DNA of 64,000 bases, taken from NCBI RefSeq assembly GCF_016920785.2, contig NW_024609948.1, forward strand, positions 1,852,362-1,916,361, given 5' to 3'. Both the position numbers and the translations under genes were made by a program. Shown here one piece after another: positions 1 to 10,128 of this stretch; position 1 is the stretch's first letter; each line of letters starts with the position of its first letter. The DNA comes from Ixodes scapularis (taxonomy: Eukaryota > Arthropoda > Arachnida > Ixodida > Ixodidae). Under the pieces are notes generated by a model. That model searched no databases, was not told the DNA's origin, and was given only the letters and a program-made list of their open reading frames with translations.

Positions 1-1126
1 AGACGCCCAATTCCTTTTCGTACGACGACATCGGACTGAGAGTCCCCGAGGCCAGGACGATAGAGTGCGTGCACGACGACACAGACTTCATGGCGTAACT
101 CGAGTCCATGCAGGTCATCCTGAGTTCTGGCGACTCGCGACCCTGGACGACAAACATTGCAAAGCCTTGGGCACCAAATATCTCGGGGTAGTAAAACTGA
201 GTGACGATGCGGTCAATCAACGTGGTGTTTAACCGGTCGGACAAAGGATGTCGAGACGTTAAGGGACTCACGACTTCACCCAGGCTCACGTTGTCCGTCT
301 TGAGGTAGCGTCTCGTCTTGGCCAGGAGATCATCGCCGCGAACAATCGCATATCCAACGTCGTTCATCATGGCCAGGAGCCCCTCGAAGAATTCGCGAAG
401 CTCGACGTAGCGAGAAAATCGTCGTGCGTACGTCTGAAGCTGCGATCTGGACACTTGTAGGGACATGGCGTCTCTACAAAACGTTTCAATGTTGTGCGCC
501 TCGTCGAGGATCAGAATCGCGCCGCTGAGATTGATGTTGAGCGTGCTACGGACGAAGGGATCGATCAAGTAGTTGTAGGGAGCCAGCACTATTTTCGACC
601 TGGCTACGTAGTACTGTTCGGTGACGTAGTAGGGGCAGATATCTTTTGCAGCACAACTCTCCACCAAGTCCTCGATGTCCCTAACGTCGGGCAAACGCGT
701 CTCTGGTCCATGCTGCTCTTTCCAATTGCGGTAGAATCGGCACGTTGACGAGGCCCTGTGTTGACTGCAGAGTTGGGGCACGTTACCGCTGTGGACTTCC
801 CGTTCCAAGAGGCAGACTCGGTCCTTGCCGACGAGACGAGAAATGTGCGCGGCGTCTCCGATGAACGCCTTGGCCACCGCTACCATTTGGTCGAGCTGTT
901 GGTGCGTTCTAGAGCAGAGGTAGATTTTGCCGCTGGGTCGTGTCGTTATCCATTCGCGAACGGCTCCGAGCATGGCCATCGTCTTGCCCGATCCGGTAGG
1001 AGCTTCTATCATGACGTTGGCTTTTTCTCCGAATCCGCGCAACATTGTTTCAAAGACGTCCACTTGTACGGGGTAAGGTATCCGCTCGCCCGGTAGTACG
1101 AGCCGGTAGCGGGGCGCCTCTTCCAT
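1..1126 (-). CDS. XPD/RAD3-family DEAH helicase, N-terminal part (runs off window)
   Basis: Read on the minus strand from ATG at 1126; the C-terminal part lies beyond position 1. The first ~370 residues show, in order, a Walker A motif (APTGSGKT), motif Ia (SRTHQQ), a cysteine-bearing insert with a CRFY and an ICPYY element as in the Fe-S domain of the XPD/RAD3/FANCJ/DinG group, a Y-N-Y-L-I-D segment, a DEAH box (ILDEAHNIE), and an S-G-T-L-S-P element near the window edge. Family members are 5'-3' ATP-dependent DNA helicases of repair and transcription. In a viral setting a replication or recombination role is an inference. An in-frame stop lies a short way upstream of the chosen ATG, which supports this start. 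The reading frame is open over everything visible. Confidence 0.88.
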   Translation of the reverse strand, partial: MEEAPRYRLVLPGERIPYPVQVDVFETMLRGFGEKANVMIEAPTGSGKTMAMLGAVREWITTRPSGKIYLCSRTHQQLDQMVAVAKAFIGDAAHISRLVGKDRVCLLEREVHSGNVPQLCSQHRASSTCRFYRNWKEQHGPETRLPDVRDIEDLVESCAAKDICPYYVTEQYYVARSKIVLAPYNYLIDPFVRSTLNINLSGAILILDEAHNIETFCRDAMSLQVSRSQLQTYARRFSRYVELREFFEGLLAMMNDVGYAIVRGDDLLAKTRRYLKTDNVSLGEVVSPLTSRHPLSDRLNTTLIDRIVTQFYYPEIFGAQGFAMFVVQGRESPELRMTCMDSSYAMKSVSSCTHSIVLASGTLSPMSSYEKELGV

Positions 1127-1295
1127 ACCCGCCAACGTTCGTTTTTGAAACGATTATACCGATCGTTCGTCTCGTCTTCACTCCCTCCTCTCCCTCCTCT
1201 TTTTCATCATCGCCATCGTTCCATTCGTCTAACACTATCCATTCTTCTTCTTCTTCTTCTTCTTCGACCTTGGTCATATCTACGTCGTTACTCAT
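1050..1295 (-). CDS. small acidic ORF overlapping the helicase start
   Basis: An 81-codon minus-strand frame from ATG 1295. It starts MSNDVD and contains a run of eight glutamates coded by a GAA repeat (about 1246-1267), then more acidic residues, and overlaps the first ~75 bases of the helicase gene in another frame. It may be a separate acidic peptide, a one-base-shifted N-terminal extension of the helicase, or non-coding. No family is recognised. The GAA tract is a simple repeat and could inflate the open frame by chance. Confidence 0.25.
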   Translation of the reverse strand: MSNDVDMTKVEEEEEEEEWIVLDEWNDGDDEKEEGEEGVKTRRTIGIIVSKTNVGGYGRGAPLPARTTGRADTLPRTSGRL

Positions 1296-1350
1296 GCTTA
1301 CGCGAGGAGATTGAGACGAAAACTCAACGTGCACGGTTTTTTTTTTATTT

Positions 1351-1983
1351 TTATTGCCCAAACAAAGGATACCTACACAACCAGTCAAGGTAATCGCAAA
1401 CTCTAAAGTACCTCGGATCTACGCTCTCGTACAGGCTCATAAAATCTCGATGCACTCTGGCGTTTTTCACGGTGCGTGGCTCGACGACGCTGCAAACGAC
1501 TCGATCGGGAGGCATGTCAAGCAGGTAACTCAACTTGCGAACGCAGACCACAAAGAAGGTGAGAGAGTCGGTCAGAGTCAGACACAGAATCTTGCTGGCC
1601 TCTTCGTAGCGAAAGGCGGTCGCGTTCGCGTACACTCGACCGCTTTCGTACGTGTAGTCGCAGATCACCGAACCGAGGGCGCTTGCGTCGTCGCGGTAGA
1701 GGCGAAAGTCGATGTATCGACAGGCCGTCTTGAGGTACCAGACTTCCGTCCGAACCAGTCTCATGTAGACGTACAGGTTGAGTCTGTATCTGTTTTTCGT
1801 GCGGCTATGGAATCGATGCAGCGCTGCGCCTACCGTCATGAAGGGGCGGCCGACAAGAAGGATCGTCGCCGCGTGCATAGTCTCCAAGGCGTAGAGAAAG
1901 TCGACAAAGACGCTGGAGTCGCCGGGATTTCGAAGTCCGGTCGCGATGGTGTTTGCCAGGTTGTCGTAGTATACGCGTAACAT
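1351..1983 (-). CDS. hypothetical protein, 210 aa
   Basis: A minus-strand frame of 210 codons starting MLRVYYDNLA and ending in TAA within an AT-rich stretch (poly-A-signal-like AATAAAAATAAA). It has an aromatic- and arginine-rich composition with hydrophobic stretches (SLTFFVVCVRKLSYLL near residue 140) but no clear signal peptide. The overlapping plus-strand frame 1354-1980 is nearly as long. The minus strand is preferred because it has an ATG at the divergent promoter shared with the histone-like gene and a terminator-like 3' end matching the other viral genes. No family is recognised. Confidence 0.6.
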   Translation of the reverse strand: MLRVYYDNLANTIATGLRNPGDSSVFVDFLYALETMHAATILLVGRPFMTVGAALHRFHSRTKNRYRLNLYVYMRLVRTEVWYLKTACRYIDFRLYRDDASALGSVICDYTYESGRVYANATAFRYEEASKILCLTLTDSLTFFVVCVRKLSYLLDMPPDRVVCSVVEPRTVKNARVHRDFMSLYESVDPRYFRVCDYLDWLCRYPLFGQ

Positions 1984-2042
1984 GATTGTAACGTCGATTT
2001 CAAATAAAAAACTGAAGTTTCCCGCTTATATCGTTAGAGGAG

Positions 2043-2390
2043 ATGGATGGTGAGAATATGGCGCGCATAAAAAACGCCTCAAACAACGTGACCCGGCAAA
2101 AGAGGACGGTAGCCAAGAATAAGAAGCAGCAGCAATTGGAGAGTCGACAGCCAACGACTGCCGTGGACGACGTTCTCTGTAAGAACGAATTGCGTCGATT
2201 GGCCAAGGAGATGGAGATCGATCGCATATCAGAGAACGTGTACGGTAACATGCAATTCGAGGTCGATAGATTCGTCACCGAGGTCGTCGGAAAGGCCGTC
2301 GTCTACGCCCAGATGCAACACCGCAAGACGCTTTTTGTAGATGACGTGACCCGAGCTCTTTCCGAATACAACATCAAAGTTTACGGCTGA
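2043..2390 (+). CDS. histone-H4-like protein (viral histone fold)
   Basis: 115 aa. A lysine/arginine-rich N-terminal tail (~45 aa) is followed by a histone fold that tracks eukaryotic H4. RRLAKEMEIDRISENVYGNM matches the IRRLAR..KRISGLIYEE start of the H4 fold; then FVTEVVGKAVVYAQMQHRKT matches the [20 protein letters not shown] region, and VDDVTRALSEYNIKVYG matches the MDVVYALKRQGRTLYG end. The tail does not carry the canonical H4 sequence and the fold is strongly diverged, so this is not a recent host copy. H4-like genes are known from bracoviruses, and histones from marseilleviruses. Packaging viral DNA or altering host chromatin would be inferred roles. It sits 29 bases before the next plus-strand gene and is divergent from the 210-aa gene. 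Confidence 0.82.
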   Translation: MDGENMARIKNASNNVTRQKRTVAKNKKQQQLESRQPTTAVDDVLCKNELRRLAKEMEIDRISENVYGNMQFEVDRFVTEVVGKAVVYAQMQHRKTLFVDDVTRALSEYNIKVYG

Positions 2391-2419
2391 CGTCCAGGAC
2401 TAATACAAAACACCTAACA

Positions 2420-3127
2420 ATGTCTAATAAGAATAACGTTATACTCAAGAAGCCTCCTTCTCAGTTTGAAGAACGACTCGAAAAGTCGATGGACGACTAT
2501 TTGCGAGTGCACATTAATGAATTGTACGATAGAGCCGGGGCGCACACGGGGTACAGGACCGACAGAGAGATAATGAAAGCCGCGTACGATTACATCGTGG
2601 CCAAGTATCGCAACGTTATACTTGGTCTATTTAACGACGTGACCCGAATGAACGACGTGATTAACGAATACACCGCGTTTCTTCTTCACTTTAAGAGGTC
2701 CGCCGAGCTCAAGGCCGAACACGAGAAGGTGGCCGTGCCAGCCTTAAAACACGTCATCGTCAGAATGTACAGAGATCAGAACAATCTACTCGGCAAGTTC
2801 CTGGCCACGGTGTACACGCGAGACAGACTTAAAGATGCCGGCGTCGAGGTGGTCATGAAGACCGAGGAAAAAAAGCTGTACGACGCCGACCTTCACGACG
2901 TAGACAGCCTGATCGAGACCTTTTACGACAACGGTCTGGACTATGTCGGCGTCGAGTCTTTAATTTCCAGCTACAACTCGAAGCTGAGGGGTGTCGGTAC
3001 CAAGAGACGACTTTCGGACGACGCTAGACCGTCTCTTCGGGATAGCACGAACGAGTCGCCGTCGACTCCTCCTCCTCCTCCCCCTCCTCCTAAGGAAAGG
3101 ACGACCATGGCGAAGGAGTCGAGCGTC
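2420..3127 (+). pseudogene. N-terminal part of a membrane-anchored viral protein, split by a LINE
   Basis: Starts MSNKNNVIL; an open frame of 236 codons runs to the LINE insertion point at 3127/3128. Residues ~10-190 form a domain shared with the start of the neighbouring gene at 15355: both have an F-E-x-R-L-E..DDY opening, an A-Y/F-D-Y-I-V-A segment, a V-P/I-PALKH-V/L-I-x-R-M-Y-R/K-D motif and a D-V/L-x-D-L/V-D-A/S element. After the domain comes a low-complexity linker with SDDARPSLRDS and a proline run. The plus-strand frame stays open into the LINE but from 3128 it is transposon sequence. The rest of the gene lies at 14928-15341, in frame once the insertion is discounted. Confidence 0.85.
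3113..3127 (+). repeat. target-site duplication, left copy (outer LINE)
   Basis: The 15 bases AAGGAGTCGAGCGTC are repeated exactly at 14913-14927, directly after the AATC-repeat tail. They belong to the interrupted viral gene. Confidence 0.95.
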
Positions 3128-3667
3128 CCCGCAGGGGGCACCTGTGAAAGCAGGTGTTTGGAGAGTGGCGTCTCCACGGACCCCGAGCCATGCGGGTTCG
3201 CCCGCCCACGTATGGCTGTGCGTGGCTTTCCCGTGTCTGGGGAAAAGGGCATCCTGGTGGTTGAGCCGAGCCCGGGGTAGGTTTGGACCCTCCGGGGCCC
3301 CCCGGGCAAGGCAATACACCGCTTCGGCCCCGCTTCTCATAGACGGGAGTCCTGGTAAGGCCCGGCCAGGATGATTCAGCCTAGTCGCCACTTCTACTAT
3401 GCCCTCCCTTCTTTTACCTTTGTCTTCTCCTTCTTTTCACTCTTCTCATTTTCTCTTCTTTCCTTTTTTCATTTCCTTTGGCGGCAAGGGCTAACCTTGG
3501 GTGGCGACAGACTCCTTGTCCAGAACCACACTTGGGTATAGTACCTGGGCAGTGCTAGTAGCGTAACGTCTCCAGCAAAGCCCTGTTTGTTATGGTGCGT
3601 TACCTATTCCCGTGTTGGGCTCCGTGGTGGGCGGCACACCACAGGTTCTGAAGACTCTCCGCCTCTT
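3128..3667 (+). promoter_or_regulatory. 5' leader of the outer LINE
   Basis: About 540 bases that align closely with the leader of the inner copy (8110-8649). The first part can fold: CACCTG/CAGGTG arms flank TGAAAG near 3138-3157, and GCGGG..CCCGC surrounds GGTTCGCC near 3190-3206. A pyrimidine-rich tract follows (about 3405-3480). Non-LTR elements of this type carry an internal promoter at their 5' end. The precise conservation of the first bases in both copies suggests this is the true full-length 5' end. Confidence 0.7.
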
Positions 3668-5053
3668 ATGGCTCCCCCCTCCTCCAAACCAAACACGGCG
3701 CGTGCCCCTAAAAGGGGTTGCTCCGTACTTACTTTCGAAAAAGCATCCGAACCGCCAAAGTTTCCAAGATTTTTTGTCATTCAAGCTCTAGATGAAGAAA
3801 AGCCACTGGCTAAGCTCTCGCTTTTTCTAGTTTCAAAATGTCTTGATGCCATTATTGGCAAAGCTTTCAAGGCGAAAAAGCTTTCTGGTAACCTTCTTGT
3901 CGAGGTTGAAACAGAAGTTCAAAGCAGGACGCTTCTAAAACAGACATGTCTAGGCGAACACCAGATAAAAGTAAGCCCACATCGGACACTGAATAGTGTT
4001 CGAGGTGTTATCTCTGAGCCTGATCTGATAGATTGCACTGAGGATGAAATTCTGGCTGGACTCCAGAAACAGGCAGTGGTGGCCGTCAAGCGGATCACCA
4101 TCCGTAAAGACGGGCAGGAGCAGCCAACCAAGCATTTGATCCTGACTTTTGAACTGCATACGCTTCCTACGACTGTTAAAGCTGGTTACCTACACTGCAA
4201 AGTCCGGCCTTTTATCCCCAACCCACAAAGGTGTTTCCGGTGTCAGCGCTTCGGGCATGGCTCGCGAAACTGTCGGGGCCGTGAAACTTGTGCAAAGTGT
4301 GGCAGCAACGACCATGTTGCTGACATTTGTGAGAATACTCTCAACTGTGTTAACTGCCAAGGCAACCATGCTGCTTATGCTAGAACATGCCCACAGTGGA
4401 AGCGGAAAAAAGAAATCCTAACCTTTAAAGCACAAAAGAATATTACCTACCAAGAGGCAAAACAACGGTATTCCTTTTTAGCAAAAGGAACGTTTGCGCA
4501 GGCGGTGCAAAGGGGACAAGCACCGCGAACAGAATCGAAGGCCACTCAGGTCTCTCCTGAGGTCCTGGCAGTGGCTCTTCAGTCCCCAACCCCCCAGCAG
4601 TGGCAGCAGCTTCCCCTGGTTTCTGGAGGAAGCGCACCAGCTGCCTCTCGACCACGGGACAGGCAGGGAGCCCCTCTAGCTGTCTCCACTCCAAGGTGTC
4701 CCCCCAGGGAGAAGGAGCGAGAGTCTCGCCCCAACTCACGGGAGGGGGCCTCGTCTAAGGAGCGGCATCACGCCGCTCCTTCAACAGCTGAGGGGCGGGG
4801 ACGGATGGAGTTGGGCGACGTTCAGCCCAGCACCTCCACTGCTGCCCCTTTGAGTGAGGGCGGTCGTGGCCGGGGAGTCCGGCCCCGTACCTCGACTTTG
4901 CCCAAACCTACACAACAAGCCTCGTCTCAAGAGGTGGAGGCGAGGGACGAGGCCACCGAGCCTTCCGCTCTTTCGTCCGATCAGGACGATATGGAATGGG
5001 AGATTTCTAAAACAAAGAAAAAAACGAAAAAACCAGTAATATCTCCAAAGTAG
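3668..5053 (+). CDS. outer LINE ORF1, gag-like RNA-binding protein
   Basis: Chosen start is ATG 3668 (MAPPSSKPN), which matches the start of the inner copy at 8650; the frame itself is open further upstream through the leader. About 461 aa. The middle holds three CCHC zinc knuckles in a row (CFRCQRFGHGSRNC, CAKCGSNDHVADIC, CVNCQGNHAAYARTC) at roughly residues 190-245. A serine/proline-rich basic tail follows, ending in K-rich sequence. ORF1 proteins of the I/Jockey group coat the element RNA. The frame is intact, unlike its inner counterpart. Confidence 0.9.
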   Translation: MAPPSSKPNTARAPKRGCSVLTFEKASEPPKFPRFFVIQALDEEKPLAKLSLFLVSKCLDAIIGKAFKAKKLSGNLLVEVETEVQSRTLLKQTCLGEHQIKVSPHRTLNSVRGVISEPDLIDCTEDEILAGLQKQAVVAVKRITIRKDGQEQPTKHLILTFELHTLPTTVKAGYLHCKVRPFIPNPQRCFRCQRFGHGSRNCRGRETCAKCGSNDHVADICENTLNCVNCQGNHAAYARTCPQWKRKKEILTFKAQKNITYQEAKQRYSFLAKGTFAQAVQRGQAPRTESKATQVSPEVLAVALQSPTPQQWQQLPLVSGGSAPAASRPRDRQGAPLAVSTPRCPPREKERESRPNSREGASSKERHHAAPSTAEGRGRMELGDVQPSTSTAAPLSEGGRGRGVRPRTSTLPKPTQQASSQEVEARDEATEPSALSSDQDDMEWEISKTKKKTKKPVISPK

Positions 5054-5127
5054 TTTCCTCTGGGAACGTCATCCCAAGACCAGAGTAGTTGATTGTATTT
5101 TTATACTTGCATCTCTTTTACATAATA

Positions 5128-8109
5128 ATGCCTCCACTTGTTCTACAATGGAACTGTCGAGGTCTTCTTGCAAACTATGATGATATTACTGATATACTAG
5201 AGGAACACAGTCCCATTGCCCTCTGTTTGCAAGAGACTCACCTAAAAGAGAGTCACACAAATGTCCTCAGGCATTTCCAAGTGTTTCGGAAAGATCGGCA
5301 GCATTCAAGCCATCCATCTGGAGGTTCTGCTGTCGTTTTGCAACGCTCTGTACCATGTTTGGAAGTACCCTTAAACACTGAACTAGAGGCCGTTGCTACC
5401 CGTATACTGACTAACCGATTGATTACTATTTGTTCAGTATATATACCTCCAAACTACCAGCTTAAGTATGAGGAACTTGAATTACTTTGTGATCAGCTTC
5501 CTTCTCCTTTTGTGCTTGTGGGTGATTTTAATGCTCATAATCCTCTCTGGGGAAGTGGACGAAAAGATACACGAGGAGCACTTATTGAACGTTTTTTACT
5601 GTCATCAGGATTATGTTTGCTCAACTCGAAAGAATCTACACATTTTTCATCAGGAACACGTACATTCACATCAATTGATCTTTCAATTGTGCATCCCACA
5701 TTATTTCCTTTTCTAACATGGAAAGTCATTCCTAATCCATATGGCAGTGATCATTTTCCAATTATTTTAGATTTTCACAATCGCCCTATTACAGTCCCAA
5801 CTCGGACACCTAGGTGGAAGATTGACAAAGCCAATTGGACACTTTTCAAACAATCCTCTGTTTTAGCTATTACATCTCTCCATCAACTTTCTATTGAAGA
5901 GGCAGTAGACCATATTACAAAGCACATATTGGAAGCTGCTATGATAGCAATACCCATGACATCCACTCACCTTCCCAAACGACCGAAGCCATGGTGGAAT
6001 GAAGATTGCCAAAAGGCTAAAAAGAAACAAAACAAAGCATGGGGCATTTTTAGGCGGTACCCTACACCGAGCAACCTTGTTACTTTCAAGAAAATGAAGG
6101 CTTCTGCGCGATTTGTTCGCAGGCTGTCTAAAAGACATTGTTGGATGAAGTATTCGTCATCTATAAATAGTCAGGCGACACCAAAGGAGGTATGGGATCG
6201 AGTCCACAAAATAAATGGGTCTTACCATGCTTTTTCCATCCCTCTTTTGACAAAAAATGGAATATGCCCTGAAAGCCTCGAAGAACAGGCAGACATTCTT
6301 GGCGAACACTTCGAGTTCATTTCCAGCTCAAAGAACTACACGCCTACTTTCCTTCGACACAAAGTACAGGTAGAAAAAAGGTCAGTAAATAGTTCGAGTG
6401 GCTATCAAGACCCATATAATGCTCCACTTACGTTGCATGAACTTGAAATGGTTCTTCATTCCTCTAAGCAGACTGCACCTGGCCCAGATGGAATTCATTA
6501 CATTATGCTACAACATCTTCATCCTTCAACTGTTCAACTCATTTTATATCTTTTCAATAGAATTTGGTCTGAAGGCCACTTTCCAACTTCTTGGAAGGTG
6601 GCCTTTGTAGTACCCTTGCTTAAACCAGGAAAGGATCCTTCTAGTGCTTCTAGTTATAGGCCTATTGCATTGACTAGCTGTCTATCAAAAACTCAGGAAC
6701 GAATAATTAACAGAAGGCTTATGCATTATCTTGAAACTCACAAAATTCTAGACAGGTATCAATGCGGCTTTCGGTCGGCACGATCCACAGTGGACCGCCT
6801 GGTTCGCTTTGAGACAGCCGTGAGAGAGGCATTTGTGAACAAACAGCACTGCCTTTCTGTGTTCTTTGATCTGGAGAAGGCTTATGATACTGCCTGGCGA
6901 TTTGGAATCCTGCAAGACCTCATCAACATCGGTATTTGCGGGAGCATGTTCGGCATCATTAAAAGCTATTTAGAGTGCCGCTCATTTCGTGTGAAACTTG
7001 GAACAACTTTCTCTCGGGATTTTGTACAGGAAAATGGTGTGCCCCAGGGTGGTGTACTAAGTGTCACTCTTTTCATTATAAAAAACTCCATTGCCCGAGT
7101 AATACCTCCTTCAGTTCAATACTCTATTTATGTTGATGACATCCAAGTTTCAGTATCATCATGTAACCGCTCCATATGTGAAAGGAGAGTTCAACTGGCA
7201 ATCAACAAATTGACGAACTGGGCTGATACCAACGGTTTCAGGTTTTCCACAGAAAAAACTGTGTGTGTATGCTTTTCTCGCCAGCGAGGAATTTTTCAAG
7301 ATCCTTCATTAACCATTTATGGACTGCCTATAGCTGTGAAGAGTGAACATAAGTTTTTAGGTCTTCTATTTGATTCAAAATTATCTTTTGTTTCTCACAT
7401 TAAGCAGTTGAAGTTGAAATGCACAAAAACACTTAATATCCTAAAAGTATTGTCTCATCAATCTTGGGGTTCTGATAGACTGTGCCTTTTACGCATTTAT
7501 CGTTCAGTGGTTCGCTCCCGTCTAGATTATGGCAGCTTTGTGTATGGCTCAGCTAAAGCATCAGTATTGAAGATGTTAGACCCTATTCATAATCAGGGGC
7601 TACGGCTGTCTATCGGAGCATTCCGCACATCCCCGGTTCCCAGCCTTTATGCGGAGGCCAATGAGGTCTCTCTTGAGAAAAGACGCTTTGCTCTAGGATT
7701 TATGTATTCACTCCGAGTAAGGTCTGTTCCTCTCCATCCTGCTCATGATTCTGTGGTAAAAATTAGGTTTCAAAGGACTTTCCAAAATAAGCCAAGTTTT
7801 GTTCCTCCTTTTGCCTTGAGAAATACTACAGCAGCAGAACTCTTTGGTCTGGAGCCCAAACCCTGCGTGACACAGCACAGAAACACTGTAGCTCCTTGGG
7901 ATTACTCCCTCGTCCATTGTGACTTTACACTGACAAAACACAGCAAGAAAGACACTCCGGACGAAGTGCTGAGGCAAGAGTTCTTCGAACTACAGAGCCA
8001 CTATCAGCACTACACAAGCTTTTATACAGATGGTACTAAAACTGAATCGTTTGTAGGCTGTGCAATGGTTGGACCATCTGTTTCCAAGGTAAAAAGACTG
8101 AACCCCTTT
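5128..8109 (+). pseudogene. outer LINE ORF2, 5' part (endonuclease, reverse transcriptase, start of RNase H)
   Basis: Starts at ATG 5128 (MPPLVLQWNCRGLL), 74 bases after ORF1. The endonuclease domain shows QWNCRG, LQETHL, VGDFNAHNPLWG and SDHFPI (the AP-endonuclease pattern). The reverse transcriptase shows the PGPDGIHY region, SSYRPIALTSC, FDLEKAYDT (motif A), NGVPQGG (motif B) and YVDDIQVS (motif C, with valine where the inner copy has alanine). RNase H begins with FYTDG near 8025 and is cut at 8109 by the inner element. The translation up to the cut is open; the rest is at 13988-14725. Confidence 0.92.
8097..8109 (+). repeat. target-site duplication, left copy (inner LINE)
   Basis: ACTGAACCCCTTT, repeated exactly at 13975-13987; it lies in the RNase H region of the outer ORF2. 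Confidence 0.93.
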
Positions 8110-8649
8110 CCCCGCAGGGGGCACCTGTGAAAGCAGGTGTTTGGAGAGTGGCGTCTCCACGGACCCCGAGCCATGCGGGTTCGCCCGCCCACGTCTGGCT
8201 GTGCGTGGCTTTCCCGTGTCCGGGGAAAAGGGCATCCTGGTGGTTGAGTCGAACCCGGGGTAGGTTTGGACCCTTCGGGGCCCCCCGGGTGAGGCAATAC
8301 ACCACTTCGGCCCCCGCTTCCCGTAGACGGGTGTCCTGGCTTGGCCCGACCAGGATGATTCAGTCAGTCGCCACTTCTACTATCCCCTCCCTTCTTTTCC
8401 CTTTGTCTTCTCCTTCTTTTCACTCTTCTCATTTCTCTTCTTTCCTTTTTCAACTCCTTTGGCGGCAAGGGCTAACCTTGGGTGGCGACAGACCCCTTGT
8501 CCAAAACCACACTTGGTTATAGTACCTGGGCAGTGCTAATAGTCTAACGGTTCCAGCAAAGCCCTTTTTGTTATGGTCCGTTAACTATTCCCTCGTTGGG
8601 CTCCGTGGTGGGCGGCACACCACAGGTTCTGAACACTCTTTGCCCTCCT

Positions 8650-10043
8650 ATGGCGCCCCCCTTTTCCAAACCTCGTTCAGGGCAAGCCTTTAAAAGGCGT
8701 TGTCTTGAACCCAAGACCATCGACAAAGATTCTGAAGGAGAAACATTTTCGAAGTTTTTTGTTGTTCATTCACTTGATGAACAAAAACCTGTTGCAAAGC
8801 TGTCACCTTTTGTTGTTGCGAAGGTACTAGAAAACATTGTCGGATTTTCCTACAAAGCTAAAAAGCAGCACTCCGGAGACCTCCTAGTGGAGGTAACCAA
8901 CAAAAAACAGAGTGAAGCGATCCTTAAACTGACTAGTTTTCTTGATGTTAAAGTGTCGGTTAGCCCTCACCGCACGCTCAACACCATCCGTGGGGTCCTC
9001 TCCGAGGACGACTTCTTACACACTAGTGAGGAAGAACTTCTTGAGGGACTCCAAGGTGTTGGCGTTGTTGCCGTTAAGCGCATCATATTCCGTAAAAATG
9101 GTGAGGAAATTCCTTCGAAACACGTAATCCTTACTTTTAAAAGAAACGCACTGCCAGAAACCATCAAGGCAGGATAACTTAACTGCCGCATCCGCCCTTA
9201 TGTCCCCAACCCCCAGCGGTGCTTCCGTTGCCAGCGTTATGGCCACGGATCACGCAGCTGTCGAGGGAAGGAGACGTGTGCAAAGTGCAGCAGCCACGAC
9301 CATCTAACCGACAACTGTGAAGCGGCAGCTTTCTGTGCCAACTGCAAGGGTCCTCACCCTGCGTACTCTCGTTCTTGCCCCTCCTGGCGACAGGAAAAGG
9401 AAATCCTCACCTTAAGAGCAAAAGAAAACTTATCTTATCCGGAAGCAAACCAAAGGTTCTCCTTTCTTTCGAAAGGCACATACTCCGACGCGGTGCGCAG
9501 GGGCCCTCCGCCGCGAACGGAATCGAAGGCCACCCAGGTCTCGGCTGAAGCCCTGGCAGTGGCCTTTCGGGCCCCCACCCCCCCGCAGGGGCAGCAGCTT
9601 CCCCCACGTTCTGGAGAGAGCACATCAGCAGCCCCAAGTCTCAGGACAGGCAGGCAATGCCAATGCCCGTCCTGACCGCGACGCCTTCCTCCGGTGGAAA
9701 GGAGCGACACTCTCGTTCCAACTCACTGGAGAGGGCCTCCTCCAAAGAGCGGCACAACTCTCGTGCTGCTCTCCCTGTACTCAAGGGGCCGGAGCAGGCA
9801 GAGTTGAAAGATACTCTGCCCAGCACCTCCGCTGCCTCTTCGGCTGGTCGCGGCCGGGGCCTGGCTCCCCGTGATCCAAGCCGGAAGAAAACGCTGGCCA
9901 ACACCAGCGACACGCCTCAAGAGGCAGACTTGTCCATGGAGTTGGACGACTCGGCTGCTCCTGCTTCTGACCCGGATAGCATGGAGTGGCAGACGCAGAC
10001 CCGTGCAGGGAAGAACAAAAAACCGGTTACTGCGCCGAAGTAA
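8650..10043 (+). pseudogene. inner LINE ORF1, broken gag-like gene
   Basis: Starts MAPPFSKPRSG at 8650. A TAA at 9175-9177 stands where the outer copy has a tyrosine codon (K-A-G-Y). After it the same frame continues through three CCHC knuckles (CFRCQRYGHGSRSC and two more) to a TGA at 9673-9675. The conserved tail carries on in another frame from about 9657 to 10043 (ending P-V-T-A-P-K, as in the outer copy). So there is one nonsense change and one small indel near 9640-9660. Products of this copy would depend on another source of ORF1. Confidence 0.88.
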
Positions 10044-10128
10044 TCCAAGTGGTCTCCCTCCCGAGTTTTAATCTTTTTACTACCGAGTTTTATTGATTTA
10101 CACTTTCCTATATAAACAAATTTTATAA

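Noticed and set aside
1354..1980. Plus-strand frame of 208 codons opposite the 210-aa gene
   Set aside because: It has no better start context, and the minus frame has a terminator-like 3' end and shares a divergent promoter with the histone-like gene.
2960..3391. Minus-strand frames spanning the 2420 gene and the LINE leader
   Set aside because: They cross the LINE insertion boundary and recur in the inner LINE's leader, so they are GC-rich leader shadows.
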